Notes under the pieces: generated by a model
Seen by the model: the letters and a program-made list of their open reading frames with translations, nothing else
What the model was told of the DNA's origin: nothing
The model's database searches: none
Part shown: positions 7,666 through 19,573 of the stretch, piece after piece
Position numbering within the stretch: the stretch's first letter is position 1
How the letters are laid out: every line of letters starts with the position of its first letter
Program-made: the position numbers and the translations under genes
Source of the DNA: Sphingomonas desiccabilis
GTDB taxonomy: Bacteria > Pseudomonadota > Alphaproteobacteria > Sphingomonadales > Sphingomonadaceae
Assembly (NCBI RefSeq): GCF_004135605.1
Contig: NZ_SDPT01000001.1
Coordinates: 186,001 to 250,000 of the forward strand
DNA: 64,000 nucleotides
Reading direction: 5' to 3'

Positions 7666-8841
7666 CTACGGCCGGAGCATGACCTTGATGCAGCTGTCCG
7701 CCTTGTCGCGGAACGTGCGGTACATCTCCGGGCCTTGGGAAAGATCGACCTTGTGGGTGATGACGAACGAGGGATCGATCTGCCCGTCCTCGATCCGGCG
7801 TAGCAGGTCGCCGGTCCAGCGCGGGACATGCGCCTGCGCCATTCGGAAGGTCAGGCCTTTGTTCATCGCCTGCCCCATCGGGATCTTGTCGATCAGGCCG
7901 GTATAGACGCCGATGATCGAGATGACGCCTGCCGGGCGGCAGACGTAGATCATCTCGCGCAGCACGTGCGGGCGGTCGTTTTCGGCCATCAGCATCTGCT
8001 TGGCGCGGTCGAGCAGGGTGTCAGGCTGGCCCGTGTTGACATGGCTCTCCGCGCCGACCGCATCGATGCACTTGTGCGGCCCTTCGCCGCCGGTCAGCTC
8101 GTTGAGCCGGTCGATGACACTCTCCTCCATGAAATTGATGGTTATCGCGCCGGCTGCAGCCGCCATCCCTAGCCGCTCGGGGAGGTGGTCGATCGCGATC
8201 ACCTGTTCAGCGCCGAGGAGGGTCGCCGAGCGGATCGTCATCTGGCCGACCGGGCCACAGCCCCAGATCGCGACCGTGTCGCCGGGCTGGATGTCGGCCT
8301 GCACCGCCGCTTGCCAGCCTGTCGGGAGGATGTCGGAGAGGAACAGCAGCTTCTCGTCGTCGATGCCGTCGGGCACCTTGACGTGCGTCGTGTCGGCGAA
8401 GGGCACCCGCAGATATTCGGCCTGCCCGCCCGGATAGCCGCCGGTCAGGTGCGTGTAGCCGAACAGGCCCGCCGTCCGGTGGCCGAAGGCCTTGTCGCCT
8501 AGCTCCCCCTTCCGGTTCGTCCGCTGACACACCGAGAAGTTGCCGCGCCGGCACTGGTCGCATTCACCACACTGGATCGTGAAGGGGATGACGACGCGGT
8601 CGCCCTTCTTGAGCGTGCCCTTCGCTGCGCTCCCGACCTCGACGACCTCTCCCATCGACTCGTGGCCGAGGATGTCACCCGGCAGCATCGCGGGGATGAG
8701 ATTGTGGAAGAGGTGGAGGTCGGAGCCGCAGATCGCGCAACTCGTCACCTTGATGATCGCGTCGCGGGGGTGCTCGATCTGAGGATCGGACACCGTGTCG
8801 TAACGGACGTCTTCCTTGCCGTGCCAGACTAGAGCTTTCAT
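7666..8841 (-). CDS. Zinc-dependent alcohol dehydrogenase (formaldehyde/threonine dehydrogenase-like)
   Basis: A medium-chain dehydrogenase of 391 residues. Catalytic zinc ligands are Cys38 (or Cys35), His60 and Glu61 in GHESMGEVVEVG; the structural zinc site is Cys91, Cys94, Cys97 and Cys105; the NAD(P) fold has WGCGPVGQM. The long insertion with HRTAGLFGYTHLTGGYPGGQ is typical of the glutathione-independent formaldehyde dehydrogenase-like subgroup that is widespread in soil alphaproteobacteria. Substrate cannot be read from sequence. A membrane protein gene follows at 28 bp, and the 3' end of a second gene of the same family lies further downstream. Confidence 0.9.
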   Translation of the reverse strand: MKALVWHGKEDVRYDTVSDPQIEHPRDAIIKVTSCAICGSDLHLFHNLIPAMLPGDILGHESMGEVVEVGSAAKGTLKKGDRVVIPFTIQCGECDQCRRGNFSVCQRTNRKGELGDKAFGHRTAGLFGYTHLTGGYPGGQAEYLRVPFADTTHVKVPDGIDDEKLLFLSDILPTGWQAAVQADIQPGDTVAIWGCGPVGQMTIRSATLLGAEQVIAIDHLPERLGMAAAAGAITINFMEESVIDRLNELTGGEGPHKCIDAVGAESHVNTGQPDTLLDRAKQMLMAENDRPHVLREMIYVCRPAGVISIIGVYTGLIDKIPMGQAMNKGLTFRMAQAHVPRWTGDLLRRIEDGQIDPSFVITHKVDLSQGPEMYRTFRDKADSCIKVMLRP

Positions 8842-9462
8842 GGGTGCGCTCCCGAGTCTCTGCGCCCGCCCCGGCCCCTGATTCCTCCTACCTGACGTTC
8901 AGATCAACGACTTAGGTTAGACCAACAATATTTTTCAACATGGCCCGTTCTGCAACATTAGACGCTGGCGAAAGTGGCCTCAGCCGACCAGTTGCTCGCC
9001 ACATGGCAAAGGTCCACCGCATTGTCTGGCGGCCGCATTACATCATTCTTCGTCTTTTCGAAGGCAGTTAGCCGCGCCGAGACCGTCTGCAGGTAAGGCT
9101 GAACGACCGACCGCTTCTGAGAAACTGAACGATGCGCCTCAACGGCTACTTCTGGGTCGCTAGCCGCCGCCGTAGTCGACTGCATCAACGGCAGCTATCG
9201 CATTCTTTCACCCGAAAGCGGTCGGGCAGGAATCCACCAATCTCGGACGTTCGGCGGTTGATCTAGAAGCGATCGTTGATGGGTTCACGACTCTAGGCTT
9301 TTCGCCCAGCCCCGCTTGGCCGTTGCCGGCGATGCGGCTCTCGCAATGGCGGGAACCCAGAATCCCGGGCGCTGCCTTGTTCTGCTGGCCCTGGACCCCC
9401 GTCTGTGCGGGGATGCGCGGGAGACCGCGAGTAGGACCTCAATCCCCGCGCGGTACGTCGCG
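8842..9462. other. 620-bp region without a convincing gene
   Basis: Bases 8842-8940 probably hold the promoter of the dehydrogenase. Bases 8958-9260 are degenerate: a 76-codon frame exists on the minus strand but it has atypical composition and no family features. CCGAAAGCGG followed by GGCAGGAATCC and CGGACGTTCGGC (9213-9258) echoes the 6.6-kb gap. Bases 9345-9420 are a worn family A repeat. Confidence 0.6.
9345..9420. repeat. Dispersed inverted repeat, family A, degenerate copy
   Basis: GGCGGGAACCCAGAATCCCGG followed about 40 bases later by GGCCCTGGACCCCCGTCTG match the two arms of the copy at 22525-22617. The outer hairpin of the left arm has decayed. It lies at the 3' end of the aldo/keto reductase gene. 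Confidence 0.6.
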
Positions 9463-10410
9463 TCAGGCGCCGGCGTCGGTCAGCCGCTCGAGCTGGTCCT
9501 TGCTCAGTTCCAGGTCCCAGGAGCCGGTCAGTTCCTCCACCTGCTCGACGCTGGTCGCGCTCGCGATCGGGGCGGTGACGCCGGGCTGGGCGGCGAGCCA
9601 GGCGAGCGCGATCTGGGCGAGGGTGGCGCCGGTCTCCGCGGCGACCGAGTCCATCGCCGCCAGCACCGCGGCGCCCTTGCCCTCCAGCAGCTCGGCCATG
9701 CCGCGGCCGCGCACGCTCTTCGACAGGTCGTCGCGGCTGCGATACTTGCCGGTGAGGAAGCCCGAGGCGAGGCCGTAATAGGGCGTCACCGCGATGTTGT
9801 GCTCGATGCACAGGTTCTGGAGCTCGCCCTCGAAGCGGTGGCGGCTGACGAGATTGTACTCGGGCTGGAACACGTGGATCAGCGGCAGCGCCTCGCGCAC
9901 GGCGATGTCGATCGCCGATTTCAGCCGCATCGCGTGGAAGTTGGACGCGCCGATCACGCGCACCTTGCCGACCTCCACCAGCCGCGCGAAGGCGGCGAGA
10001 TAGTCCTCCTGGGGAACCGCCTCGTCGTCCTGATGGGCGAAATAGACGTCGATGCGATCGGTGCCGAGCCGCTGGAGCGAGGCTTCGACGGCCGCGGCGA
10101 TCCGCGCCGGCGCGAGTTTCTCCCCGCCTTCGCCCGGCAGCATGCCGACCTTGGTCGCGAGCAGCACCTGGTCCCGCTTGCCCGTGGCGCGCAGCCACTC
10201 GCCGATCACCGTCTCGGACTCGCCGCCGTGGTGGCCGTCGACCCAGGCGGAATAGACGTCGGCGGTGTCGATCATCCGCCCGCCGCCCGCCACAAAGGCG
10301 TCGAGGACGCGGAAGCTCGTGGCCTTGTCGGCGGTCCAGCCGAAGACGTTGCCGCCCAGCACCAGCGGCGGGGTCTCGAGATCGGTGGGGCCGAGGGGGC
10401 GAGGGGTCAT
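9463..10410 (-). CDS. Aldo/keto reductase
   Basis: 315 residues forming a TIM-barrel NADPH-dependent carbonyl reductase. The catalytic tetrad is visible as Asp and Tyr in DTADVYSAW, Lys in LLATKVG and His in VYFAHQDD. RVIGASNF, VTPYYGLASGFLTGKY and the C-terminal PIASATSVEQVEEL are typical of the AKR11/YajO-like groups. The substrate is unknown. The ATG overlaps the stop of the upstream lipoprotein gene by 4 bp (ATGA), so the two are translationally coupled. Confidence 0.92.
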   Translation of the reverse strand: MTPRPLGPTDLETPPLVLGGNVFGWTADKATSFRVLDAFVAGGGRMIDTADVYSAWVDGHHGGESETVIGEWLRATGKRDQVLLATKVGMLPGEGGEKLAPARIAAAVEASLQRLGTDRIDVYFAHQDDEAVPQEDYLAAFARLVEVGKVRVIGASNFHAMRLKSAIDIAVREALPLIHVFQPEYNLVSRHRFEGELQNLCIEHNIAVTPYYGLASGFLTGKYRSRDDLSKSVRGRGMAELLEGKGAAVLAAMDSVAAETGATLAQIALAWLAAQPGVTAPIASATSVEQVEELTGSWDLELSKDQLERLTDAGA

Positions 10411-10592
10411 GGCCTGTCCATCTGGTTGTCGGCGGCGAGCGCCGCGGCGCTCACGCTGTTGGGGTCGAGCATCTCGGCCGCTTCGTTGAGGGCGCGCGCC
10501 TCGTCCGGGCCGATCGCGCCGGGCTCCGCATCCTCCGGCCCGCCGCAGCCGGCGAGCGCCAGCGGGGCGAGCAGGAGGACGAGGAGCCGCAT
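10407..10592 (-). CDS. Small lipoprotein, unknown function
   Basis: 61 residues: MRLLVLLLAPLALAGC is a lipoprotein signal with lipidated Cys16, followed by about 45 mostly acidic residues (GGPEDAEPGAIGPDEARALNEAAEML). It overlaps the aldo/keto reductase start by 4 bp and lies 4 bp downstream of another small lipoprotein gene, making a three-gene unit. No function is suggested by the sequence. Confidence 0.75.
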   Translation of the reverse strand: MRLLVLLLAPLALAGCGGPEDAEPGAIGPDEARALNEAAEMLDPNSVSAAALAADNQMDRP

Positions 10593-10596
10593 CGCG

Positions 10597-10908
10597 TCAG
10601 TGCTGGAGGTCGTTGCCGGCGCGCTCCAGATGCTCGCCAGTCTCGCGCGTGCCGCGGTCGATCGCGCGGCCCGCATCGTCGGCCGCGTTGCCGATGGCGG
10701 CGCCGGCGCGGTCGATGCCGTTCTCCGCCGCGTCGAAGGCGCGGTCGCTGGCTGCCTCCACATCGTCGACGGCTTCGCCCATCGTTGCATTCGCGTCGGC
10801 CGCAATGGAATCGGCTGCCTGGCTGGTCTCGTTCTGCGCCTTGTCGCTGCAGGCGGAGAGTGCGAACGCGGCGGCGGCGGCGATCGGAAGCAGAATGGCC
10901 TTCTTCAT
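10597..10908 (-). CDS. Small alanine-rich lipoprotein, unknown function
   Basis: 103 residues with signal MKKAILLPIAAAAAFALSAC (lipidated Cys20). The mature part is a charged, alanine-rich helix with repeated acidic/amide patterns (AADSIAADANATMGEAVDD, AAENGIDRAGAAIGNAADD), like late-embryogenesis-type or entericidin/CsbD-like stress proteins, though I cannot place it in a family. Start at 10908 is supported by GAGGAAC just upstream; an earlier frame opening at 10986 lacks the signal. Confidence 0.75.
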   Translation of the reverse strand: MKKAILLPIAAAAAFALSACSDKAQNETSQAADSIAADANATMGEAVDDVEAASDRAFDAAENGIDRAGAAIGNAADDAGRAIDRGTRETGEHLERAGNDLQH

Positions 10909-11021
10909 TGGGGGTTCCTCTTTCCTTGACCCTGAAATCATCCGCGGCGCGAACGCACCGAGGGCAGGGTTGTTTCCCTGCCGCAACGGGCGCGTGCAAG
11001 CCGTGGCGCGGCGTTGACCCC

Positions 11022-11041
11022 ATATAAAGAAATCTTTATAT
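11022..11041. promoter_or_regulatory. 20-bp palindrome, likely operator of the ArsR-type regulator of the methionine operon
   Basis: ATATAAAGAAATCTTTATAT has perfect 9-bp arms (ATATAAAGA and TCTTTATAT) around AA. It ends eight bases before the ATG at 11050, in very GC-rich surroundings, and is the only such AT-rich palindrome near the operon. ArsR-family repressors bind sites of this shape, so self-regulation and control of metF-metH is the simplest reading. Confidence 0.7.
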
Positions 11042-11049
11042 CACCGCGC

Positions 11050-12006
11050 ATGGCTCCCGCCCTCGACATCTTTCGCGCGCTTGCGGACGCGACCCGGCTG
11101 CGCATCGTGGCGCTGCTGCGCTCGATGGAGCTGTCGGTGGGCGAGCTGGCGCAGGTGCTGGGGCAGAGCCAGCCGCGCGTCTCGCGCCATGTGAAGATCC
11201 TGGTCGACGCAGGCCTTGCCGAGCGGCGCAAGGAAGGCAGCTGGGTGTTCGTGGCGCTGGGAGAGGAGGCGCGGATCGCGCCGGTGCTCGCCGCGATCGA
11301 CGCCTGGACGGGCGAGGGCGATCCCTGGACGCTGGCCGACACCGCACGGCTCGCGGCGGTGCGTGCAGACCGCGCGCAGGCGGCCGCCGCCTGGTTCGAG
11401 GCGCACGCCGGCGAATGGGACGCGATCCGATCGCTGCACGTGGCCGAAAGCGAGGTGGAGGCAGCGTGTGCGCGGGCGCTGGGCGCGCAGCCGATCGGGA
11501 CGCTGGTTGACATCGGCACCGGCACCGGCCGGATGCTGGAGCTGTTCGCGCCGCAGGCGGCGCATGCGCTGGGCATCGACCGCAGCTCGGAAATGCTGCG
11601 GCTGGCGCGGGCCAAGCTTTCCGAGCGCGGGCTCGACAAGGCGGAGCTGCGCCAGGCCGACTTCTACCGGCTGCCGCTGTCGGACGACGATGCCGACGCT
11701 GCGATCCTGCACCATGTGCTGCATTTCGCGCAGCACCCCGGCGCGGTGATCGCGGAGGCCGCGCGCGTGCTGGCGAGCGGAGGGCGGTTGCTGATCGTCG
11801 ATTTCGCGCCGCACGAGCGCGAGGACCTGCGCACGCGCGACGCGCATGCGCGACTTGGATTTTCGGACGAGCAGATGCTCGGCTGGTTCGCCGCGGCCGG
11901 GCTCGCGCCCGTACAGACGGAGACGCTGGAAGGCGGCGAACTGACGGTGAAGCTGTGGCTGGCGCGGAAAACCGGCGCCACCCGGGTGGAGAAGCAGGCG
12001 GCATGA
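11050..12006 (+). CDS. ArsR-family repressor fused to a SAM-dependent methyltransferase, methionine-cycle regulator (SahR-like)
   Basis: 318 residues from ATG 11050. Residues 1-75 are a winged helix of ArsR type (ALADATRLRIVALL, LSVGELAQVLGQSQPRVSRH). Residues 140-300 are a class I methyltransferase with the SAM loop VDIGTGTGRMLE near residue 152 and VLHHVLHFAQHP further on. Regulators with this fusion lie beside methionine genes in alphaproteobacteria and probably sense S-adenosylhomocysteine or SAM, as known for SahR (inference here). The gene leads an operon, overlapping metF by 4 bp. A TTG at 11014 would put the operator inside the coding region and is rejected. No Shine-Dalgarno is seen, so the mRNA may be leaderless. 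Confidence 0.88.
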   Translation: MAPALDIFRALADATRLRIVALLRSMELSVGELAQVLGQSQPRVSRHVKILVDAGLAERRKEGSWVFVALGEEARIAPVLAAIDAWTGEGDPWTLADTARLAAVRADRAQAAAAWFEAHAGEWDAIRSLHVAESEVEAACARALGAQPIGTLVDIGTGTGRMLELFAPQAAHALGIDRSSEMLRLARAKLSERGLDKAELRQADFYRLPLSDDDADAAILHHVLHFAQHPGAVIAEAARVLASGGRLLIVDFAPHEREDLRTRDAHARLGFSDEQMLGWFAAAGLAPVQTETLEGGELTVKLWLARKTGATRVEKQAA

Positions 12007-12944
12007 CGATTTCGGTGAACCAGCTCGAGGAAGCGCGCCGCGCGCTCGACGCGCCGCTGTTCGCGGACATGGCGGGCGACGCTGCGGTGTCGTTCGAGTT
12101 CTTCCCGCCCAAGTCGGCGAAGATGGAAGAGACGCTGTGGGAGGCGGTGCGCACGCTGGAGCCGCTCAGCCCCCGCTTCGTCTCCGTCACCTATGGCGCG
12201 GGCGGATCGACGCGCGAGCGCACCCATGCCACCGTCGCGCGCATCCAGCGCGAGACGAGCCTGGCCGCGGCCGCGCACCTGACCTGCGTCGAGGCGAGCC
12301 GCGACGAGATCGACCAGGTGGCCGAGGAATATTGGGCCGCGGGCGTGCGCCACATCGTGGCGCTGCGCGGCGATCCGCCGGTGGCGGGCCAGAAGTTCCA
12401 GGCGCACCGCGACGGCTATGCCAATGCGGCCGAGCTGGTCGCGGGGCTGAAGAAGCTGCACCCGTTCGAGATTTCGGTCGCCGCCTATCCCGAGTGCCAC
12501 CCGGATTCGGGGACCAAGGCGGAGGACCTCGACAACCTAAAGCGCAAGCTGGACGCGGGTGCGACGCGGGCGATCACCCAGTTCTTCTTCACGCCCGAGG
12601 CGTTCTTCCGCTTCCGCGACGCAGCGACGGCGGCCGGCATTTCGGCCGAGATCGTGCCGGGCATCCTGCCGGTCTCCAACGTCGCCCAGACGCGCAAGTT
12701 CGCCGGCATGTGCGGGGCGGCAATCCCGGACTGGATGGACCGGCTGTTCGAGGGGCTGGACGACCATCCCGCCTCGCGCCAGCTGGTGGCGGCGACGATC
12801 GCGGCGGAGATGTGCCGCCGGCTCTATGCGGGCGACGTGCGCCACTTCCACTTCTACACGCTCAACCGCGCCGAGCTGAGCTATGCGATCTGCCATCTGC
12901 TCGGGCTGCGGCCGAACAAGGCGGCGGGCGCGGTTGCGGCGTGA
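12003..12944 (+). CDS. metF: Methylenetetrahydrofolate reductase
   Basis: Reduces 5,10-methylene-THF to 5-methyl-THF, the methyl donor for methionine synthase. The protein has 313 residues, the usual bacterial length. Hallmarks are FEFFPPKS, SVTYGAGGSTRERT, AHLTCVEASRDEI, LRGDPP, SVAAYPECHPDS, ITQFFF and VPGILPV, which build the FAD/NADH TIM barrel. The start overlaps the stop of the regulator gene (ATGA), and the metH genes follow, so folate methyl supply and use are co-regulated. Confidence 0.97.
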   Translation: MTISVNQLEEARRALDAPLFADMAGDAAVSFEFFPPKSAKMEETLWEAVRTLEPLSPRFVSVTYGAGGSTRERTHATVARIQRETSLAAAAHLTCVEASRDEIDQVAEEYWAAGVRHIVALRGDPPVAGQKFQAHRDGYANAAELVAGLKKLHPFEISVAAYPECHPDSGTKAEDLDNLKRKLDAGATRAITQFFFTPEAFFRFRDAATAAGISAEIVPGILPVSNVAQTRKFAGMCGAAIPDWMDRLFEGLDDHPASRQLVAATIAAEMCRRLYAGDVRHFHFYTLNRAELSYAICHLLGLRPNKAAGAVAA

Positions 12945-12962
12945 ACCCTCGCCTCCACCACT

Positions 12963-13056
12963 CCCGTCATGCTGAACTCGTTTCGGCATCCACCGTGCAG
13001 CAAGCGACGGCGGCGGATGTGGACAGATGGACCCTGGAACAAGTTCAGGGTGACGA
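12963..13056. repeat. Dispersed inverted repeat, family B, between metF and metH
   Basis: CCGTCATGCTGAACTCGTTT and CGGCATCCA are mirrored after about 40 bases by GGACCCTGGAACAAGTTCAG and GGTGACG. The same structure occurs at 30650-30742 inside the ATP synthase operon. It can fold into one long stem or two local hairpins. Confidence 0.85.
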
Positions 13057-13107
13057 CGCGGTTGCGGCGAACGAATACGTCCAAGGTGACGAAAGAAGGT
13101 TGAAGGC

Positions 13108-14154
<1,047 letters not shown>

Positions 14155-14160
14155 GTTCTA

Positions 14161-14293
14161 GATCCTCCCCCGGCAGGGGGAGGGGGACCAGCGAAGCTGG
14201 TGGAGGGGTATTTCCCCACGCGCAAGCCGGTCCGTTTGTTGCAACTACCCCTCCACCGCCTTCGGCGGTCCCCCTCCCCCTGCGGGGGAGGAT
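14161..14293. repeat. Dispersed inverted repeat, family E, between the two metH genes
   Basis: CCTCCCCCGGCAGGGGGAGG GGGACCAGCGAAGCTGGTGG and AGGGGTATTTC are mirrored by CTACCCCTCCACCGCC, TTCGGCGG and TCCCCCTCCCCCTGCGGGGG. The outer arms pair over about 130 bp and each arm also forms local hairpins. A copy inside the metH pair must be read through, so it is unlikely to be a full terminator. Confidence 0.85.
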
Positions 14294-14308
14294 CGAGAGA
14301 AGAAGACC

Positions 14309-16981
<2,673 letters not shown>

Positions 16982-16995
16982 GCTTCAAGCCGTCG

Positions 16996-17084
16996 CCGTG
17001 CTCGGGCGAAGGCAGGAGCCCAGGATTCGCAGGCGGTGTCGTGCGTGGCCCTGGGCTCCCGCCTTCGCGGGAGTACGGCTGATA
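16996..17084. repeat. Dispersed inverted repeat, family A
   Basis: CCGTGCTCGGGCGAAGGCAG with GAGCCCAGGATT, mirrored after about 25 bases by GGCCCTGGGCTCCCGCC and TTCGCGGGAGTACGG. Both arms are well kept. It follows the metH operon directly and is followed by a family C element, leaving little else in this gap. Confidence 0.85.
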
Positions 17085-17098
17085 CCGTCAGATCTTCA

Positions 17099-17190
17099 CC
17101 GTCATGCTGACGAACGTCAGCATCCATTCGCGCGACGCTCGCGACTCCAGCCGCAACCGTAACGGATGCTGACTTCCGTCAGGAGGACGG
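17099..17190. repeat. Dispersed inverted repeat, family C
   Basis: CCGTCATGCTGACGAACGTC and AGCATCCA are mirrored by GGATGCTGACTTCCGTCAGG and AGGACGG about 40 bases later. Related copies lie at 37451-37590 and 61506-61597. It sits between convergent metH and the MFS transporter gene and may serve as a transcript end. Confidence 0.85.
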
Positions 17191-17200
17191 TAGGGTTGTC

Positions 17201-18397
17201 TCAGGCCGGCTGCAGCGCGCCGATCCGCCGGCGCTCCATCGCCACCGACACCGCCCAGATCGGCAGGCCGGCGAGCGCCAGCACCGCGCCGATCGCGCCG
17301 GTCGATTCCCAGCCCCAGCCGGCGGCGATCGCCATGCCCCCGACCCAGGGTCCGATCGCGTTCGCGAGGTTGAGCGCCGAATGGTTGAGCGCGGCCGCCA
17401 GGCTCTGCGCCTCGCCCGCGACGTCCATCAGCCGGGTCTGGAGCACGGTGCCGAGCGCACCGCCGAGACCGATCAGGAACACGCACGGGACGATCGTCCA
17501 CAAGGACGCCGCCGCGAAGGTGTAGAGCGCCAGCATGGCCGCGCTCCACAGCAGGGTGAACGCGACCGTCGGCATCAGCGCGCGATCGGCGAAGCGCGGC
17601 ACGATCAGGTTGCCCGCGGTCATGCCGGTCCCGAACACCGCCAGCACCACCGGGACGGTCGCCGCCGAGACGCGCGTCACCTCAAGCAGGGTGGAGGCGA
17701 CATAGGTGTAGACGCAGAACATGCCGCCGAACCCGACCGCGCCGATGCCGAGCGTCAGCCAAACCTGCGGGCGGGCGAGGGCGCTCAGTTCGGCAAGCGG
17801 GCTGGCGGTGCGGTCCGCCTTGTCGCGCGGTGCGAGCGCCACCAGCATTGCCACGGTGCCGAGCGCCAGCACCGCGACCACGCCGAAGCCCCAGCGCCAG
17901 CCGACCGTCTGGCCGAGCGCATTGGCCGCCGGCACGCCCAGGATGGTGGCGACCGTCAGCCCCAGCATCACGCGCCCGACCGCCTGGGTGCGCTTCTCCA
18001 CCGGCACCAGCGAGGCAGCGACCAGCGAGGCCGCGCCGAAATAGGCGCCGTGCGGCAGGCCGCTCAGGAAGCGGAAGGCCAGCATCCAGCCATAGGTCGG
18101 CGCCAGCGCGCTCAAGCCGTTGAACAGCGCGAACGAGCCCATCAGCGCGATCAGCAACGTGAACCGGGAGAGGCGCGCGCCGAGCACGGCGACGAGCGGC
18201 GCCCCCACCACCACGCCCAGCGCATAGGCGCTGATGACGTGGCCGGCGACCGGCTCGGTGATGCCGAGACCGGGCGCGAACAGGGGCACCAGGCTCATGG
18301 CCGCGAATTCGGTCGTGCCGATCGCAAAGCCGCCGGTGGCAAGGGCGAGGTGCACCAGCGCGACACCGCGCGTGGAAGCAGGAGGGGAGGAAGCCAT
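17201..18397 (-). CDS. MFS transporter of the DHA1 drug/sugar exporter type (AraJ/YdhP-like)
   Basis: 398 residues with twelve hydrophobic segments. The N-terminal GTTEFAAMSLVPLFAPGLGI is typical of the DHA1 family that includes AraJ, YdhP and chloramphenicol exporters, and FRFLSGLPHGAYFGAASLVA is the conserved region before the central loop. Likely exports a small molecule; the substrate is not predictable. Start ATG at 18397 follows GGAGGGGAGG. It is divergent from alr with 128 bp between the starts. Confidence 0.88.
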   Translation of the reverse strand: MASSPPASTRGVALVHLALATGGFAIGTTEFAAMSLVPLFAPGLGITEPVAGHVISAYALGVVVGAPLVAVLGARLSRFTLLIALMGSFALFNGLSALAPTYGWMLAFRFLSGLPHGAYFGAASLVAASLVPVEKRTQAVGRVMLGLTVATILGVPAANALGQTVGWRWGFGVVAVLALGTVAMLVALAPRDKADRTASPLAELSALARPQVWLTLGIGAVGFGGMFCVYTYVASTLLEVTRVSAATVPVVLAVFGTGMTAGNLIVPRFADRALMPTVAFTLLWSAAMLALYTFAAASLWTIVPCVFLIGLGGALGTVLQTRLMDVAGEAQSLAAALNHSALNLANAIGPWVGGMAIAAGWGWESTGAIGAVLALAGLPIWAVSVAMERRRIGALQPA

Positions 18398-18453
18398 CGT
18401 CACGCAGATGGGTGATGCTGCACTGCAGCGCAAGCGCAGCCGCCGCAACGCTG

Positions 18454-18465
18454 GTTTGCGCAAAC
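18454..18465. promoter_or_regulatory. 12-bp palindrome in the MFS/alr divergent region
   Basis: GTTTGCGCAAAC is a perfect palindrome 56 bp before the MFS start and 60 bp before the alr start. Other GCGCAAGCG-like words flank it. It is a plausible operator, but no dedicated regulator gene is adjacent. Confidence 0.3.
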
Positions 18466-18525
18466 GCAAGCAAGCGGGCCGGGCTGCCCTCGACGCCCGC
18501 GGGCCCAGGCGCTAGGCCGCGTCGC

Positions 18526-19554
18526 GTGACCGATGCCCCTCTCCGCCTGCGGCTCGATGGCGCCGCGCTCGTCCACAACTGGCAGGCGCTTGCCCGGCGC
18601 AGCGGCCCGGCCGCCTGCGGTGCCGCGGTCAAGGCCGACGGCTATGGCCTAGGTTCGCGCGAGGTGGTGCGCCGGCTGAGCGAAGCCGGGTGCCGCGACT
18701 TCTTCGTGGCGAACTGGGCGGAGGCCGAGGCGATCGCCGACGTCACGCCCGCGGTGTCGGTGCTGCACGGCGTGCGCGAGGAGGATCTCGCGGGGGCGCG
18801 TCGCTGGCCGCAGGTCCGCCCTGTGCTCAATACGGAGCGGCAGATCGCGCGCTGGCGCGACAGCGGCGGCGGCCCGTGCGACGTGATGGTGGATACCGGC
18901 ATGAACCGGCTGGGGGTGCGTTGGGACGCGCCGGGCGCGGTGTTCGAGGGCCTGGAGATCGAGACGCTCGTCAGCCACCTCGCCTGCGCGGACGAGGATC
19001 ATCCGATGAACGCAGAGCAGCGCGTGCGCTTCGCCGCGGTCGCGGCGCGGGTGCCGGCCAGGCGCTACAGCCTTGCCAACAGTGCGGGCATCTTCCTGGG
19101 CGCGGACTATGGCTTCGACCTGACCCGGCCGGGCCTAGCGCTCTACGGCGGCGTTCCGTGCCCCGCGGCAGAGGGCGTGATCCGGCAGGTGGTGTATCCG
19201 GAGGCGCAGGTGCTCCAGCGCCGTCGCATGCGGGCCGGCGAGGCGGCGGGCTACAACGCGACCTATGTGGCGCCGGCCGACCAGGAACTGGCGGTGCTCA
19301 ACATCGGCTATGCGGACGGATACGGGCGCGGATTCTCGGACACGGGGACCGTGTTCGCCGGGGACATCGCCTGCCCGGTGCGCGGGCGTGTGTCGATGGA
19401 CCTGCTGATCGTCGATGTCTCCGCCGCAGACGTTGTCGAGGGCGACTGGCTGACGATCGACTATGCGCTGGAGCGCGCCGCAGCGGCATCCGGCCGGTCG
19501 CAATATGAACTGCTGACGGGCCTCGGCCGTCGGTTCGATCGGGTCTGGCGCTAG
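18526..19554 (+). CDS. alr: Alanine racemase
   Basis: Interconverts L- and D-alanine for peptidoglycan using PLP. 342 residues from a GTG start at 18526 (MTDAPLRLRLDGAALVHNW), which matches the family's usual N-terminus; the frame stays open upstream to 18412, but that stretch is not Alr-like. PLP-binding Lys36 is in AAVKADGYGLG (more often KANAYG), GMNRLG and SLANSAG are present, and the second-subunit catalytic Tyr is in AGYNATY, followed by IGYADGYGR. A slightly short enzyme, but all catalytic parts are there. Confidence 0.92.
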   Translation: MTDAPLRLRLDGAALVHNWQALARRSGPAACGAAVKADGYGLGSREVVRRLSEAGCRDFFVANWAEAEAIADVTPAVSVLHGVREEDLAGARRWPQVRPVLNTERQIARWRDSGGGPCDVMVDTGMNRLGVRWDAPGAVFEGLEIETLVSHLACADEDHPMNAEQRVRFAAVAARVPARRYSLANSAGIFLGADYGFDLTRPGLALYGGVPCPAAEGVIRQVVYPEAQVLQRRRMRAGEAAGYNATYVAPADQELAVLNIGYADGYGRGFSDTGTVFAGDIACPVRGRVSMDLLIVDVSAADVVEGDWLTIDYALERAAAASGRSQYELLTGLGRRFDRVWR

Positions 19555-19573
19555 GCCAGACCCGCGCGGGGCC

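Noticed and set aside
8958..9188. 76-codon frame on the minus strand
   Set aside because: It lies in degenerate DNA, has no ribosome site or family features, and its composition differs from real genes here.
11014..11049. Upstream TTG start for the ArsR-type regulator
   Set aside because: It would place the 20-bp palindrome inside the coding region and add residues (MTPYKEIFISPR) not expected for the family.
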